Shown here in pieces: positions 1-7,225 of a stretch of 36,664 nucleotides of DNA. The number at the start of each line of letters is the position of its first letter. Positions within the stretch are counted from its first letter, which is position 1. The notes beneath the pieces are model-generated. The model was not told where the DNA came from. It did not search any database and saw nothing but the letters and a program-made list of their open reading frames with translations. Position numbers and translations under genes: made by a program. The DNA comes from Elusimicrobiota bacterium (GTDB taxonomy: Bacteria; Elusimicrobiota; Elusimicrobia; Elusimicrobiales; UBA9959). The stretch is from NCBI GenBank assembly GCA_012517285.1, contig JAAYVG010000039.1, positions 1 to 36,664 of the forward strand, written 5' to 3'.

Positions 1-6
1 CTTTTG

Positions 7-120
7 GCAATAAAGACAACGCTTTTCTACTACGGCTTCGTCAGAACTCGCTTACAGACTACTTTGTAGTATGCTCGCTCGTCCTTCCTCGCCTCATAAC
101 GAAAATCATTGCTTTATTGC
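7..120. repeat. Imperfect palindromic element at the window start
   Basis: The left arm GCAATAAAG (7-15) is matched by CTTTATTGC (112-120), and a small inner hairpin ACTAC-TTT-GTAGT lies at 57-69. The segment between the arms is richer in C and G than its surroundings and does not resemble coding sequence. It abuts the point where methyltransferase homology begins, so it may be a small palindromic (MITE- or REP-like) insertion. The left side is cut by the window edge, so its true extent is unknown. Confidence 0.4.
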
Positions 121-547
121 TCAAATAGACTTTTTCAGTGACCCCTATGATAAAGATATAAGAGTTCCTTCTGCAAGGCAACTTATCTATAAAGATAAGC
201 GGGCAAATCCCTTAGGGAAGATTCCTGATGATGTATGGCAATTTTCAAGAGTTTGTGGCACTTTTAAAGAACGGATAGGGAAGCATCCCTGCCAGATGCC
301 TGAAGACTTGCTGGAATTAATAATAAAAACGAGCTCTAATCAAGGGGATTTGGTTTTAGACCCTTTTGGTGGTACAGGAACGACATCAGTAGTGGCTAAG
401 AGATTAAAACGAAACTTTATAACAATGGAAATATCAAAGGAATATTATAATGTCATATTAAAAAGACTGGACGGCAAAGTTTCAGATATTAAAGAAAAGG
501 TAAAAAATGAATCAGAAAATAAAAGGACATTATTTGATATAATATGA
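71..547 (+). pseudogene. 5'-truncated DNA methyltransferase (N4/N6 class) remnant
   Basis: The 158-aa frame contains the C-terminal half of a beta-class N6-adenine/N4-cytosine DNA methyltransferase. The SAM-binding motif I, DPFGGTGTT (about residues 97-105), follows a typical target-recognition/motif X stretch (DDVW...RVCGT...GKHPCQMPE), and EISKEYY follows. In this class the catalytic (D/S/N)PPY motif lies N-terminal to motif I, and it is absent here. Family-like sequence starts only near residue 19. The first residues are encoded by the palindromic element at 7-120, and an in-frame TAA at 11-13 closes the frame upstream. I read it as a broken gene lacking its catalytic half. The missing part could lie beyond the left edge if the element inserted into the gene. 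No companion endonuclease is visible. It converges on gmhA, 16 bp away. Confidence 0.65.
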
Positions 548-568
548 TAGTTTCAAAAAACTATTAAA
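547..568. terminator. Weak hairpin between convergent genes
   Basis: The short inverted repeat ATAGTTT-CAAA-AAACTAT lies between the converging methyltransferase remnant and gmhA. The stem is only 7 bp and AT-rich, with no clean T-tract on either strand, so any terminator role is doubtful. Confidence 0.2.
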
Positions 569-1121
569 TCTGTAAACTTTCAACAATTTCACATATTATA
601 TGAATTACAATGGAGTGTATTTCCTGAACCCTTGCTGTGCTGCCTTGAACAGTAAAGGAAATATCCGCCATATTATAAAGCTCGCCAGAGCTCCCAAGTA
701 TGGCTATCGTTGTTATCCCATTTTCCTTTGCTTTTTTGAAAGCGGAAATAATGTTTTTGCTTTTGCCAGAGGTTGAAAAACCAATCAAAATATCTCCATT
801 TTTACCCAATGCCTCAATCTGTCTTTCAAAAATTTTTTCAAATGAATAATCATTGGATATGGATGTGATTATTGATGTATCAGTTGTAAGTGCAATAGCA
901 GGGTATGCCTTCCTTTCCCTTGTAAATCTTCCTACAAGCTCTGCAGCAAAGTGCTGGCTGTCCGCTGCACTTCCGCCATTCCCGCAGATCAGTATCTTGT
1001 TGCCGTTTTTAATAGCTTTATGAATTATCTCTGCTATCTTTAAAACTATATCCTTTTTATCTTCAAGTTCTTTTAACGATTTTTTATGCAGTTCTATTAT
1101 TTCATTAAAAACATCTTCCAT
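564..1121 (-). CDS. gmhA: Phosphoheptose (sedoheptulose 7-phosphate) isomerase
   Basis: This SIS-domain protein of 185 aa, close to the usual ~190 aa of GmhA, converts sedoheptulose 7-phosphate to D-glycero-D-manno-heptose 7-phosphate, the first step of ADP-heptose synthesis for LPS core. Visible motifs are the phosphosugar-binding stretch GNGGSAADSQHF (about 47-58) followed by ELVGRF, the second SIS loop STSGKS (116-121), and the C-terminal QEIH...H segment (166-174) that carries active-site His/Gln residues in GmhA. DiaA is related, but the AELVGRF and QEIH context favours GmhA. The start has an SD GGAGGC 4 nt upstream of ATG. It is the last gene of the rpsB-tsf-pyrH operon, 25 bp after pyrH, in the place where frr is commonly found. 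Confidence 0.88.
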   Translation of the reverse strand: MEDVFNEIIELHKKSLKELEDKKDIVLKIAEIIHKAIKNGNKILICGNGGSAADSQHFAAELVGRFTRERKAYPAIALTTDTSIITSISNDYSFEKIFERQIEALGKNGDILIGFSTSGKSKNIISAFKKAKENGITTIAILGSSGELYNMADISFTVQGSTARVQEIHSIVIHIICEIVESLQI

Positions 1122-1146
1122 ACTGCCTCCAGATAAACAGCTTTCA

Positions 1147-1857
1147 CTATTTTATAAGTGTTCCTACATCCTCACCAATAATTGCCCTGTATATGTTCCC
1201 TTTTTTATGAAGATTAAAAACCCTTATCGGAATTTTGTTTTCCATACAGAGGCTCAATGCAGAGTGATCCATAAATTTAAGTCCTTTCTTAAGGGCATCT
1301 ATATATGAGATATCTTTTATCATGGTAGCATTCTTATTTATTTTTGGATCATCACTGTAAACACCATCAACCTGAGTTGCCTTGAGTATTATTTCAGCAC
1401 CGACCTCAGCCGCTCTCAAAGCTGCTGCTGTATCTGTTGTAAAGTATGGATTTCCTGTTCCTCCGGCAAATATGACAACTCTACCTTTTTCTAAATGTCT
1501 TATTGCTCTTCTTCTTATGAACGGTTCTGCTATCCTTGATATTTCTATTGCAGTCTGGACTCTTGTTATAACCCCTACGTTTTCAAGGGCTGATTGAATT
1601 GCCATAGCATTTATTATTGTTCCAAGCATTCCCATATTGTCTGATGTTACGCGATCTATGCCATTATGATTTTTTTTCGCTCCTCTCCATATATTTCCAC
1701 CGCCTATTACCATTGATATCTGAATTTTTTTGTTAGCAGCCTTTTTTATTTCTTCAGCTATAAATGTGAGAGCTGTGGGGGAAATAACATTATGCTCTGT
1801 CCCTGACATCAATGCCAGTGCCTCACCTGAGAGTTTAAGAAGAACTCTTTTGGTCAT
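1147..1857 (-). CDS. pyrH: UMP kinase
   Basis: This 236-aa amino-acid-kinase-fold enzyme phosphorylates UMP to UDP in the cytoplasm. Seen: KLSGEAL near the N-terminus (8-14), the GGGNIWRG nucleotide-binding loop (52-59), DNMGMLGT (72-79) that contacts UMP, and FAGGTGNPYFTTDTAAALRA (about 131-150). All are diagnostic of bacterial hexameric PyrH. I chose ATG at 1857: a strong SD GAGGAGG sits immediately upstream, whereas the TTG four codons earlier lies within that SD and would have none. The SD directly follows the T-tract of the hairpin at 1868-1906, so transcription from tsf must pass that hairpin to reach pyrH. Confidence 0.95.
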   Translation of the reverse strand: MTKRVLLKLSGEALALMSGTEHNVISPTALTFIAEEIKKAANKKIQISMVIGGGNIWRGAKKNHNGIDRVTSDNMGMLGTIINAMAIQSALENVGVITRVQTAIEISRIAEPFIRRRAIRHLEKGRVVIFAGGTGNPYFTTDTAAALRAAEVGAEIILKATQVDGVYSDDPKINKNATMIKDISYIDALKKGLKFMDHSALSLCMENKIPIRVFNLHKKGNIYRAIIGEDVGTLIK

Positions 1858-1867
1858 ATGCCTCCTC

Positions 1868-1906
1868 AAAAAAAAAGCCGATTTCCCTTTTAAAGGAAAT
1901 CGGCTT
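1868..1906 (-). terminator. Rho-independent terminator/attenuator between tsf and pyrH
   Basis: A perfect 12-bp stem, AAGCCGATTTCC (1875-1886) pairing with GGAAATCGGCTT (1895-1906), has an 8-nt loop. Read on the minus strand it is followed by nine T residues (1868-1876, overlapping the stem base) and then at once by the pyrH Shine-Dalgarno. Architecture and position show an intrinsic terminator after tsf; partial read-through to pyrH-gmhA is inferred, because no separate promoter fits between it and pyrH. Confidence 0.85.
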
Positions 1907-1928
1907 CAAATATTTAATTATTTTTCAT

Positions 1929-2777
1929 CTATTCAAGCCCGACTATGAATGTATCAAACTTTTCAACCTTAAGATTGACTCCTGTTTCCTTTGATACAAG
2001 ATCCACATACTGTTTTATGTTTAATTTGCTATCCCTTATATATGACTGCTCCATAAGACATGTCTCTTCATAAAACTTATTGATCCTTCCCTCAAGCATC
2101 TTTAAAAGAGCAGCCTCACTCTTTCCCTGATTCTTTGGGTTTGATCTATAGATCTCCTTCTCTTTTTCTATTACCTCTGCTGGGACATCCTCTCTTCTTG
2201 TCCATTTTGGTCCCATAGCTACAGCCTGCATACTAAGATTTTTAGCGAGTTCCTCTATCTTTGAGGTATCTGATGGTGTCCCCTCATAGGATATTTTTAT
2301 AAGACATGCCTTTTTGTTATCACCGTGCAGATAACTGCCGATGATAGTGTTTAAATCCTTTGTGTATGTTACTCCTCTTCTTATTTGCATATTCTCACCA
2401 ATCTTCATAGCAAGATTGTTAAGCTTCTCTTTTGCCGAAGGATCTTCGACAGGATTGAAACTATCATTTCTTAACATATCATCTGCTATTTGGTTGGCAA
2501 GATTTACAAACTCCTCATTCTTTCCAACAAAATCTGTTTCACAGTTAAGCTCGAGCATAACATATTTGTTACCGTTGTTTTTCAAAACAACAATACCCTC
2601 TTTCATTGCCCTGCCAGATCTCTTAGCAAGACCGCTCAATCCCTTTTTCCTTAATATCTCTACAGCTTTTTCAAAATTTCCATCCGCTTCTTTAAGAGCA
2701 TTTTTGCAGTCCATTATTCCAGCCCCGGTCTGTGCTCTCAACTTCATCACATCTTCATTTGTTATAGTAGCTGCCAT
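1929..2777 (-). CDS. tsf: Elongation factor Ts
   Basis: This 282-aa nucleotide-exchange factor releases GDP from EF-Tu. The N-terminal UBA-like domain (1 to ~50) contains the signature TGAGIMDCKNAL (17-28), and the core carries the conserved TDFV motif (81-84) that inserts near the EF-Tu Mg2+ site. The rest is the two-subdomain dimerisation core, of normal length. The start is ATG with SD AAGGAG 7 nt upstream. It follows rpsB by about 10 bp, the standard rpsB-tsf pairing. A strong hairpin terminator follows it before pyrH. Confidence 0.97.
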   Translation of the reverse strand: MAATITNEDVMKLRAQTGAGIMDCKNALKEADGNFEKAVEILRKKGLSGLAKRSGRAMKEGIVVLKNNGNKYVMLELNCETDFVGKNEEFVNLANQIADDMLRNDSFNPVEDPSAKEKLNNLAMKIGENMQIRRGVTYTKDLNTIIGSYLHGDNKKACLIKISYEGTPSDTSKIEELAKNLSMQAVAMGPKWTRREDVPAEVIEKEKEIYRSNPKNQGKSEAALLKMLEGRINKFYEETCLMEQSYIRDSKLNIKQYVDLVSKETGVNLKVEKFDTFIVGLE

Positions 2778-2787
2778 TTAAATCTCC

Positions 2788-3639
2788 TTATTGTTCAACC
2801 TTTTCATCAACAGAAGAAGTATCTTCAGCATTAACATTTTCTTCTGTTGCTTCCTCTGTTGTCTCCTGAACGCTGGTTCCTCCAGTATTTTCAGAAGATT
2901 CAGCTGTTTCAGTCTCATTCTGGGCATTTTCTTCAACGTTTTGTTCAGGCTGTTTGTTTGCTTCCCTTCCCTCTATTATAGCATCTGCAACTGAAACGCA
3001 AAAAAGTCTTACAGATCTTGCAGCATCATCATTGCCAGGTATAATTATATCAACCGAATTAGGATCTGCGTTTGTATCACATACCCCAACCACTGGTATT
3101 CCTAATTTCCTTGCTTCTCTTACTGCATTGTATTCCTCTGTTGGGTCTATGACAAACATAACATCAGGAAGAACCTTCATATTCCTTATTCCTGACAAAA
3201 GCTTTGTCAATCTGTTCTTTTCCTTGGTGAGCCTTGAAACCTCCTTTTTTGACATAACCTTAAAATATCCTTTGTTCTCCATATTTTCAAGCTCTTCCAA
3301 TCTTCTTACTGAAACCTTTATTGTCTCAAAGTTTGTAAGCATTCCACCCAGCCATTTTTCATAGACACAAAATGCGCCGCATCTTTCTGCTTCAGATTTT
3401 ATTATCTCTTTGGCCTGTTTTTTTGTTCCTACAAAAAGAAATGTCTTTCCTTCCTTTGAACTATCAACGACATACTGGTAGGCCTTTTTAAATTCTTTTA
3501 TAGTTTTTTGAAGATCAAGGATGTGTATCCCATTTCTTTCACCAAATATATATTTAGACATCTTCGGATTCCATTTATGTGTCTGATGACCAAAATGAAC
3601 ACCTGCTTCTAACATTGATTTCATTGTAACATTAAACAT
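2788..3639 (-). CDS. rpsB: 30S ribosomal protein uS2 with acidic C-terminal tail
   Basis: The 283-aa protein has the complete S2 core: [18 protein letters not shown] (10-27), FVGTKKQA (69-76), KWLGGMLTN (95-103), and the P/D-rich end [15 protein letters not shown] (196-210). Residues about 231-283 form a low-complexity tail dominated by Glu, Asn, Thr and Ser that is not part of the S2 fold; such acidic extensions occur in some S2 proteins. It is the first gene of the rpsB-tsf-pyrH-gmhA operon. A strong SD GGAGG lies 8 nt upstream of ATG. A small hairpin at 3656-3678 sits just upstream of that SD and could modulate translation. Confidence 0.97.
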   Translation of the reverse strand: MFNVTMKSMLEAGVHFGHQTHKWNPKMSKYIFGERNGIHILDLQKTIKEFKKAYQYVVDSSKEGKTFLFVGTKKQAKEIIKSEAERCGAFCVYEKWLGGMLTNFETIKVSVRRLEELENMENKGYFKVMSKKEVSRLTKEKNRLTKLLSGIRNMKVLPDVMFVIDPTEEYNAVREARKLGIPVVGVCDTNADPNSVDIIIPGNDDAARSVRLFCVSVADAIIEGREANKQPEQNVEENAQNETETAESSENTGGTSVQETTEEATEENVNAEDTSSVDEKVEQ

Positions 3640-3655
3640 TTTTTAACTCCTCCAT

Positions 3656-3678
3656 AAAACAACTATAATGGTTGTTTT
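3656..3678 (-). promoter_or_regulatory. Hairpin in the rpsB 5' leader
   Basis: An 8-bp perfect stem, AAAACAAC (3656-3663) with GTTGTTTT (3671-3678) and a 7-nt loop, lies immediately upstream of the rpsB SD on the transcript. rpsB leaders are autoregulated by S2 in several bacteria; an equivalent role here is inference from position only. Confidence 0.35.
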
Positions 3679-3755
3679 TAGTAATTCTGCTAAAATCAAT
3701 CACTCTACCTTTTAGCACTATAAAAATAGTATATCAAATTTTATCCAATAAAAAA

Positions 3756-3784
3756 AGCATAATTTATAAATAAGTTAAACCCAA
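3756..3784 (-). promoter_or_regulatory. Candidate rpsB operon promoter
   Basis: On the minus strand, TTGGGT (-35; plus 3779-3784) and TATGCT (-10; plus 3756-3761) are separated by 17 bp. This would give a leader of about 110 nt before rpsB. The match to consensus is moderate in AT-rich sequence, so other promoters are possible. Confidence 0.3.
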
Positions 3785-3934
3785 AAAATTGATTGCTGTT
3801 GTTCTTAGCCATTAAATTTAAAGAATTTTATTTTACAATTCACTAATACAAGTTGATTGCAACTAAAATATTATGAAATAAAAAATAAATGGATAAAGAC
3901 TTAAAGTAATGGAAAAACTCCTCTTACTTTTTTT

Positions 3935-3943
3935 TGCTATAAT
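3935..3943 (+). promoter_or_regulatory. Extended -10 promoter giving near-leaderless nadE mRNA
   Basis: TGCTATAAT is a perfect extended -10 (TGn plus TATAAT). Only 9 nt separate it from the nadE ATG, so the expected start of transcription lies within a few bases of the start codon. No -35 consensus is visible at 16-18 bp, which the TGn extension can compensate. No SD precedes nadE. Confidence 0.6.
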
Positions 3944-3952
3944 TTAGATATT

Positions 3953-5560
3953 ATGAAGATTACACTTGCGCAGCTCAATCTCAAAGTCGGAGATATAGAA
4001 AACAATATAAAAAAAGCAAAGGATGCGTATATAAAAGCTGAAAGGGAAAACTCCGATATAATCATATATCCTGAGCTTTTGACCACAGGTTATCAACCAC
4101 TTGATATGATTGCCAATACCGATTTTATAAAGGAAAACATAAAGGCTGTTAAAGATTTTTCAATGATAACAAAAAAGACCGCAGCCGTAATTGGTTATGT
4201 TGACTTTAATAAAGGCTATGGCAAAAAATTTTTAAACTCAGCAGCTTTTATTCAAAATGGAAAAATTATTTATAGTTTCAGCAAAAATCTTTTGCCAACA
4301 TATGATATCTTTGATGAAAAGAGATATTTTAATGAGGGGAACAATTACAGGATAATAAAATTCAAAGGAAAGAAGATTTTAATAACAATCTGCGAGGATA
4401 TATGGAGCCAGACAGAACTACTTCCTGATAAAAATCTTTATTCAAAAAATATTATAAAGGATTTTAATCCTGAGCTCATAATAAATCTTTCAGCATCACC
4501 ATATTATCATGGTAAGGCTGCGTTGAGAAAAAAAATTCTTTCAAGGCTTGCTCGAGAAAAAAAGGCTGATATAGTTTATGTTAACACTGTTGGAGCAAAC
4601 GATGAGCTTGTCTTTGATGGTTCATCTATGCTGATTAAGAAAAATGGAGATGTTTATACAGCAGCAGCTTTTGAAGAAGAGGTTATAACCATAGACGATA
4701 GCGTTAATAAAAACATCATTGATGAAGACCTTTCATTTATTGAAAATGCAATAATAACTGGTATAAGGGATTATTTTATAAAACAGAATTTTAAAACTGC
4801 TCTAATTGGAGTAAGTGGTGGAATAGATTCTGCAATTGTTCTTTATCTTACCTCAAAAGCAATAGGCAATAAGAATGTTAGGGGAATCTTGATGCCTTCA
4901 AAATTTACCTCAAAGCAAAGCATTGATGATGCTATAAAACTTTTGAAGAATTTAGATGTAGGCTATGACACAATCTCAATAGATTCTCTTTACAAGCAGT
5001 ATATAAAAACTCTTAAACTTGATGAGTCAAATATAGACATAACACTTCAGAACATTCAATCAAGGATAAGGGGAAACATACTGATGAGCTATTCAAACAG
5101 ATATAATAGTCTTGTCATGACAACAGGAAACAAATCAGAGATTGCTGTTGGATATTCTACGCTTTATGGTGATAGCTGTGGAGCCATAGCTCCTATAGGA
5201 GATCTGACTAAAACTGATGTCTATAAGCTTGCAAATTATATAAACAGGAACAGTGAGATAATTCCTTATTCAATCATTCAAAGGCCACCAACAGCCGAGC
5301 TTAAATACAATCAGAGGGATGATGATGATCTCCCACAATATTCGGTTCTTGATAAAATAATAAAACTTTATATAGAGGAGGGAAAAACTCCAGAAATGAT
5401 AAAAAAGATTACAGGCATGGGTAGTGTAGTTGAGGATATTATAAAAAGGATAGAAAGAAATGAATACAAAAGAAGACAAATGCCTTTGATATTAAAGCTT
5501 TCTAAAAAAGCCTTTGGAAGCGGGAGAAGAATGCCTATTGTGAAAAAAATTTATATATGA
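3953..5560 (+). CDS. nadE: Glutamine-hydrolysing NAD+ synthetase
   Basis: The 535-aa protein makes NAD+ from deamido-NAD+, ATP and glutamine, the last step of NAD biosynthesis. The N-terminal nitrilase-type glutaminase domain (about 1-250) shows the Glu-Lys-Cys triad: E41 in YPELLTTGY, K111 in KNLLPTYDIF, C147 in CEDIW. The C-terminal synthetase domain carries the pyrophosphatase P-loop SGGIDS (288-293) and GNKSEIAVGYSTLYGD (392-407). Length fits the bacterial two-domain class. There is no SD; an extended -10 ends 9 nt before ATG, so the mRNA is probably leaderless. The stop overlaps the next gene as ATGA, so the outer-membrane barrel gene is co-transcribed. Confidence 0.95.
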   Translation: MKITLAQLNLKVGDIENNIKKAKDAYIKAERENSDIIIYPELLTTGYQPLDMIANTDFIKENIKAVKDFSMITKKTAAVIGYVDFNKGYGKKFLNSAAFIQNGKIIYSFSKNLLPTYDIFDEKRYFNEGNNYRIIKFKGKKILITICEDIWSQTELLPDKNLYSKNIIKDFNPELIINLSASPYYHGKAALRKKILSRLAREKKADIVYVNTVGANDELVFDGSSMLIKKNGDVYTAAAFEEEVITIDDSVNKNIIDEDLSFIENAIITGIRDYFIKQNFKTALIGVSGGIDSAIVLYLTSKAIGNKNVRGILMPSKFTSKQSIDDAIKLLKNLDVGYDTISIDSLYKQYIKTLKLDESNIDITLQNIQSRIRGNILMSYSNRYNSLVMTTGNKSEIAVGYSTLYGDSCGAIAPIGDLTKTDVYKLANYINRNSEIIPYSIIQRPPTAELKYNQRDDDDLPQYSVLDKIIKLYIEEGKTPEMIKKITGMGSVVEDIIKRIERNEYKRRQMPLILKLSKKAFGSGRRMPIVKKIYI

Positions 5561-6894
5561 AGAAAAAAATATTTTTTTGCTTTCTAATCTTATCTGCTTT
5601 TTCGCTTTGTTATGCTGACGATAAAAAATTTATAAAAGAAAAGGATACGATAAAAAAAGAGTTTTTAAAAGAAAAGGACAGAAACGATATATTGAAGGTT
5701 TTTAATTCTACACCAGAACCTGAGGGTGGGGTATTAAACAATATAGCAAAGAGTGTTATATTTGATATAAAAGGGAATCCATTTTTAGTACTACCTATTG
5801 TAAACACAAGCAAGGATTTAGGAATTGACTGGGGATTTATGCCTGTGCTTATGCTCAAGGGAAAGAATGATTCAATATCATCTGTTATTGCACCATCAAT
5901 AACAAAAAATGCTGATCTCGGTTATACCTATGCCTATAGACATTACTTTTTTCCGACAGAAAAATCACTCATAGTTGCAAGGGGATATCTTTCAGAACAT
6001 GTCCAGAGAGAGGTGTTTTTTCATTATTATAATCCGGAGATTCTTGGCTCGAACATAAGATTGAATGCTGAACTCAGAGACTGGCACAATCCTAAATCAT
6101 CATTTTATGGTTATGGTATAGATTCTAAAAAGAGCAATGGTGCGAACTACACCTATTATCTTAAAGGTGGGGAGTTTAGTTTGAGCCTTCCGCTGTTTAA
6201 AAATGTTTATTTTGATTACACTCCGTCGTACTACCAGAACAAGGCAGAAAATGGTATATTCACCAATAAAAAATTTTCAGATTCCTTTCCTGTTGAATAT
6301 TCAATGTATAACAGTTATAAATCTTTTTTTACAAACAGATTTTCAATTCTCTTTGATAACACCGATCATCCATTTATACCAAAGATAGGAACATACTTCA
6401 TTTTTTCAGGTGCATTCTCAAAAAAGGGACTTCTTTCTGATTATGACTACTCCATATATACTCTGGAATTAAAGGATTACTATAATTATAAACTCCTTGA
6501 TAAATCAATAACAGCTGTAAGATTCTTACTTCAATGGCAGACTGGTGATGATATTCCTTTTTACAATATGCCTCAGTTGGGGGAATCAACTGGTCTTAGA
6601 GAGGCTGGCGATGGAAGATTTGTTGATAGGGCAAAAATGGTTTTAAACATAGAGCAGAGGTTTACAATAGTTAAACAATCTGTAATGAAATTTTTGACGG
6701 AGTTGGAAGTTTCACCATTTATTGACATAGGAACTGTTGCCCCATCGCTTTCAAAAATTTCAACTGGTGATTTAAAGTATGGTCCTGGCCTTGCACTAAG
6801 AATAGTCTTAAGACCACAAATAGTTGGTACTGCTGAATTCGCTTTTGGTTCTGAGGGGATGAACACAATAGTTAAAATAAACTATCCGTTTTAA
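5557..6894 (+). CDS. Outer-membrane beta-barrel protein, Omp85/surface-antigen (D15) type
   Basis: This 445-aa protein begins with a cleavable signal peptide (hydrophobic stretch about 5-19, likely cut after CYA at 20). The rest alternates short aromatic-rich strands and polar loops and ends in Phe, as outer-membrane barrels do. The segment LGESTGLREAGDGRFVDRA resembles the L6 region of Omp85 proteins, where the key R is in (V/I)RG(Y/F) and is followed by a strand entry like GRF.D; here it is degenerate (LREAG instead of LRGY). No POTRA repeats are present: only ~50 charged residues separate signal and barrel. It is therefore a POTRA-less surface-antigen-type barrel of unknown cargo. It overlaps nadE by 4 bp; the functional link is unclear. 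Confidence 0.7.
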   Translation: MKKKIFFCFLILSAFSLCYADDKKFIKEKDTIKKEFLKEKDRNDILKVFNSTPEPEGGVLNNIAKSVIFDIKGNPFLVLPIVNTSKDLGIDWGFMPVLMLKGKNDSISSVIAPSITKNADLGYTYAYRHYFFPTEKSLIVARGYLSEHVQREVFFHYYNPEILGSNIRLNAELRDWHNPKSSFYGYGIDSKKSNGANYTYYLKGGEFSLSLPLFKNVYFDYTPSYYQNKAENGIFTNKKFSDSFPVEYSMYNSYKSFFTNRFSILFDNTDHPFIPKIGTYFIFSGAFSKKGLLSDYDYSIYTLELKDYYNYKLLDKSITAVRFLLQWQTGDDIPFYNMPQLGESTGLREAGDGRFVDRAKMVLNIEQRFTIVKQSVMKFLTELEVSPFIDIGTVAPSLSKISTGDLKYGPGLALRIVLRPQIVGTAEFAFGSEGMNTIVKINYPF

Positions 6895-6896
6895 TA

Positions 6897-7024
6897 GTGG
6901 ACAGTGGTCAGTGGGCAGTGATCAGCAAAACCCAAAAGACAAAACAGTGGTCAGTGGACAGCAAAAAAGAAGACAGAAGACAGAAGTCAGATGTCAGAAA
7001 ACAGAATACAGAGGACAGGAAAGA
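6897..7024. repeat. CAGNNNN heptamer repeat tract, copy 1
   Basis: Short units beginning CAG follow one another, mostly at 7-nt spacing: CAGTGGT, CAGTGGG, CAGTGAT, then after A-rich interruptions CAGTGGT, CAGTGGA, and later CAGAAGA, CAGAAGT, CAGATGT, CAGAAAA, CAGAATA, CAGAGGA. The tract starts right after the stop of the barrel gene. It is a degenerate low-complexity array rather than a clean tandem repeat. Confidence 0.75.
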
Positions 7025-7052
7025 AAATTAGTTGTTTAATCATCGGGAAACA

Positions 7053-7089
7053 CTACGATCCCGAACCGTATCACGGTTCGGGATCGTAG
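7053..7089. repeat. Palindrome A (17-bp perfect arms)
   Basis: Arms at 7053-7069 and 7073-7089 are perfectly complementary around a 3-nt loop ATC, with the core CGATCCCGAACCGT. It is markedly more GC-rich than the surroundings. Palindrome B at 14296-14340 shares the 15-base core ACGATCCCGAACCGT with loop GAT, so this is a dispersed REP-like element. No T-tract follows, arguing against a simple terminator. Confidence 0.8.
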
Positions 7090-7105
7090 ATGGGGTAACG
7101 AGTAA

Positions 7106-7140
7106 GAACCAAAAATAACTGAAGCGGTTACTTTTGGTTC
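7106..7140. repeat. GTTACTTTTGG-family hairpin, copy 1
   Basis: A 14-bp stem with one mismatch, left arm 7106-7119 (GAACCAAAAATAAC) and right arm 7127-7140 (GTTACTTTTGGTTC), has a 7-nt loop. The same core stem recurs at 23371-23401 and, shortened, at 34872-34894. Confidence 0.65.
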
Positions 7141-7192
7141 GCAGCACTTAGAAGTTTTTTTAACTAAAAAATGTGTAAGTCATAAAGAGGGG

Positions 7193-7220
7193 TTGACAAA
7201 ATAAAAAAATCTGCTATATA
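7193..7220 (+). promoter_or_regulatory. Strong promoter for a small RNA
   Basis: A perfect -35 TTGACA (7193-7198) is followed after 16 bp by TATATA with an upstream TG (TGCTATATA, 7212-7220). Transcription would start about 7226-7228, just before the hairpin at 7229. No plus-strand gene follows for over 4 kb apart from the hairpin itself. Confidence 0.6.
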
Positions 7221-7225
7221 TAAGT

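Larger units (their letters stand above)
3640..3952. other. Divergent intergenic region rpsB / nadE
   Basis: This 313-bp, very AT-rich spacer separates divergently transcribed rpsB (minus) and nadE (plus). It holds the rpsB leader hairpin (3656-3678), a candidate minus-strand promoter (3756-3784) and an extended -10 for nadE (3935-3943). No ORF or repeat of note was seen in the remainder. Confidence 0.6.

Noticed and set aside
1858-1869. Upstream TTG start for pyrH
   Set aside because: The TTG four codons upstream lies in the Shine-Dalgarno of the ATG at 1857 and has no SD of its own.
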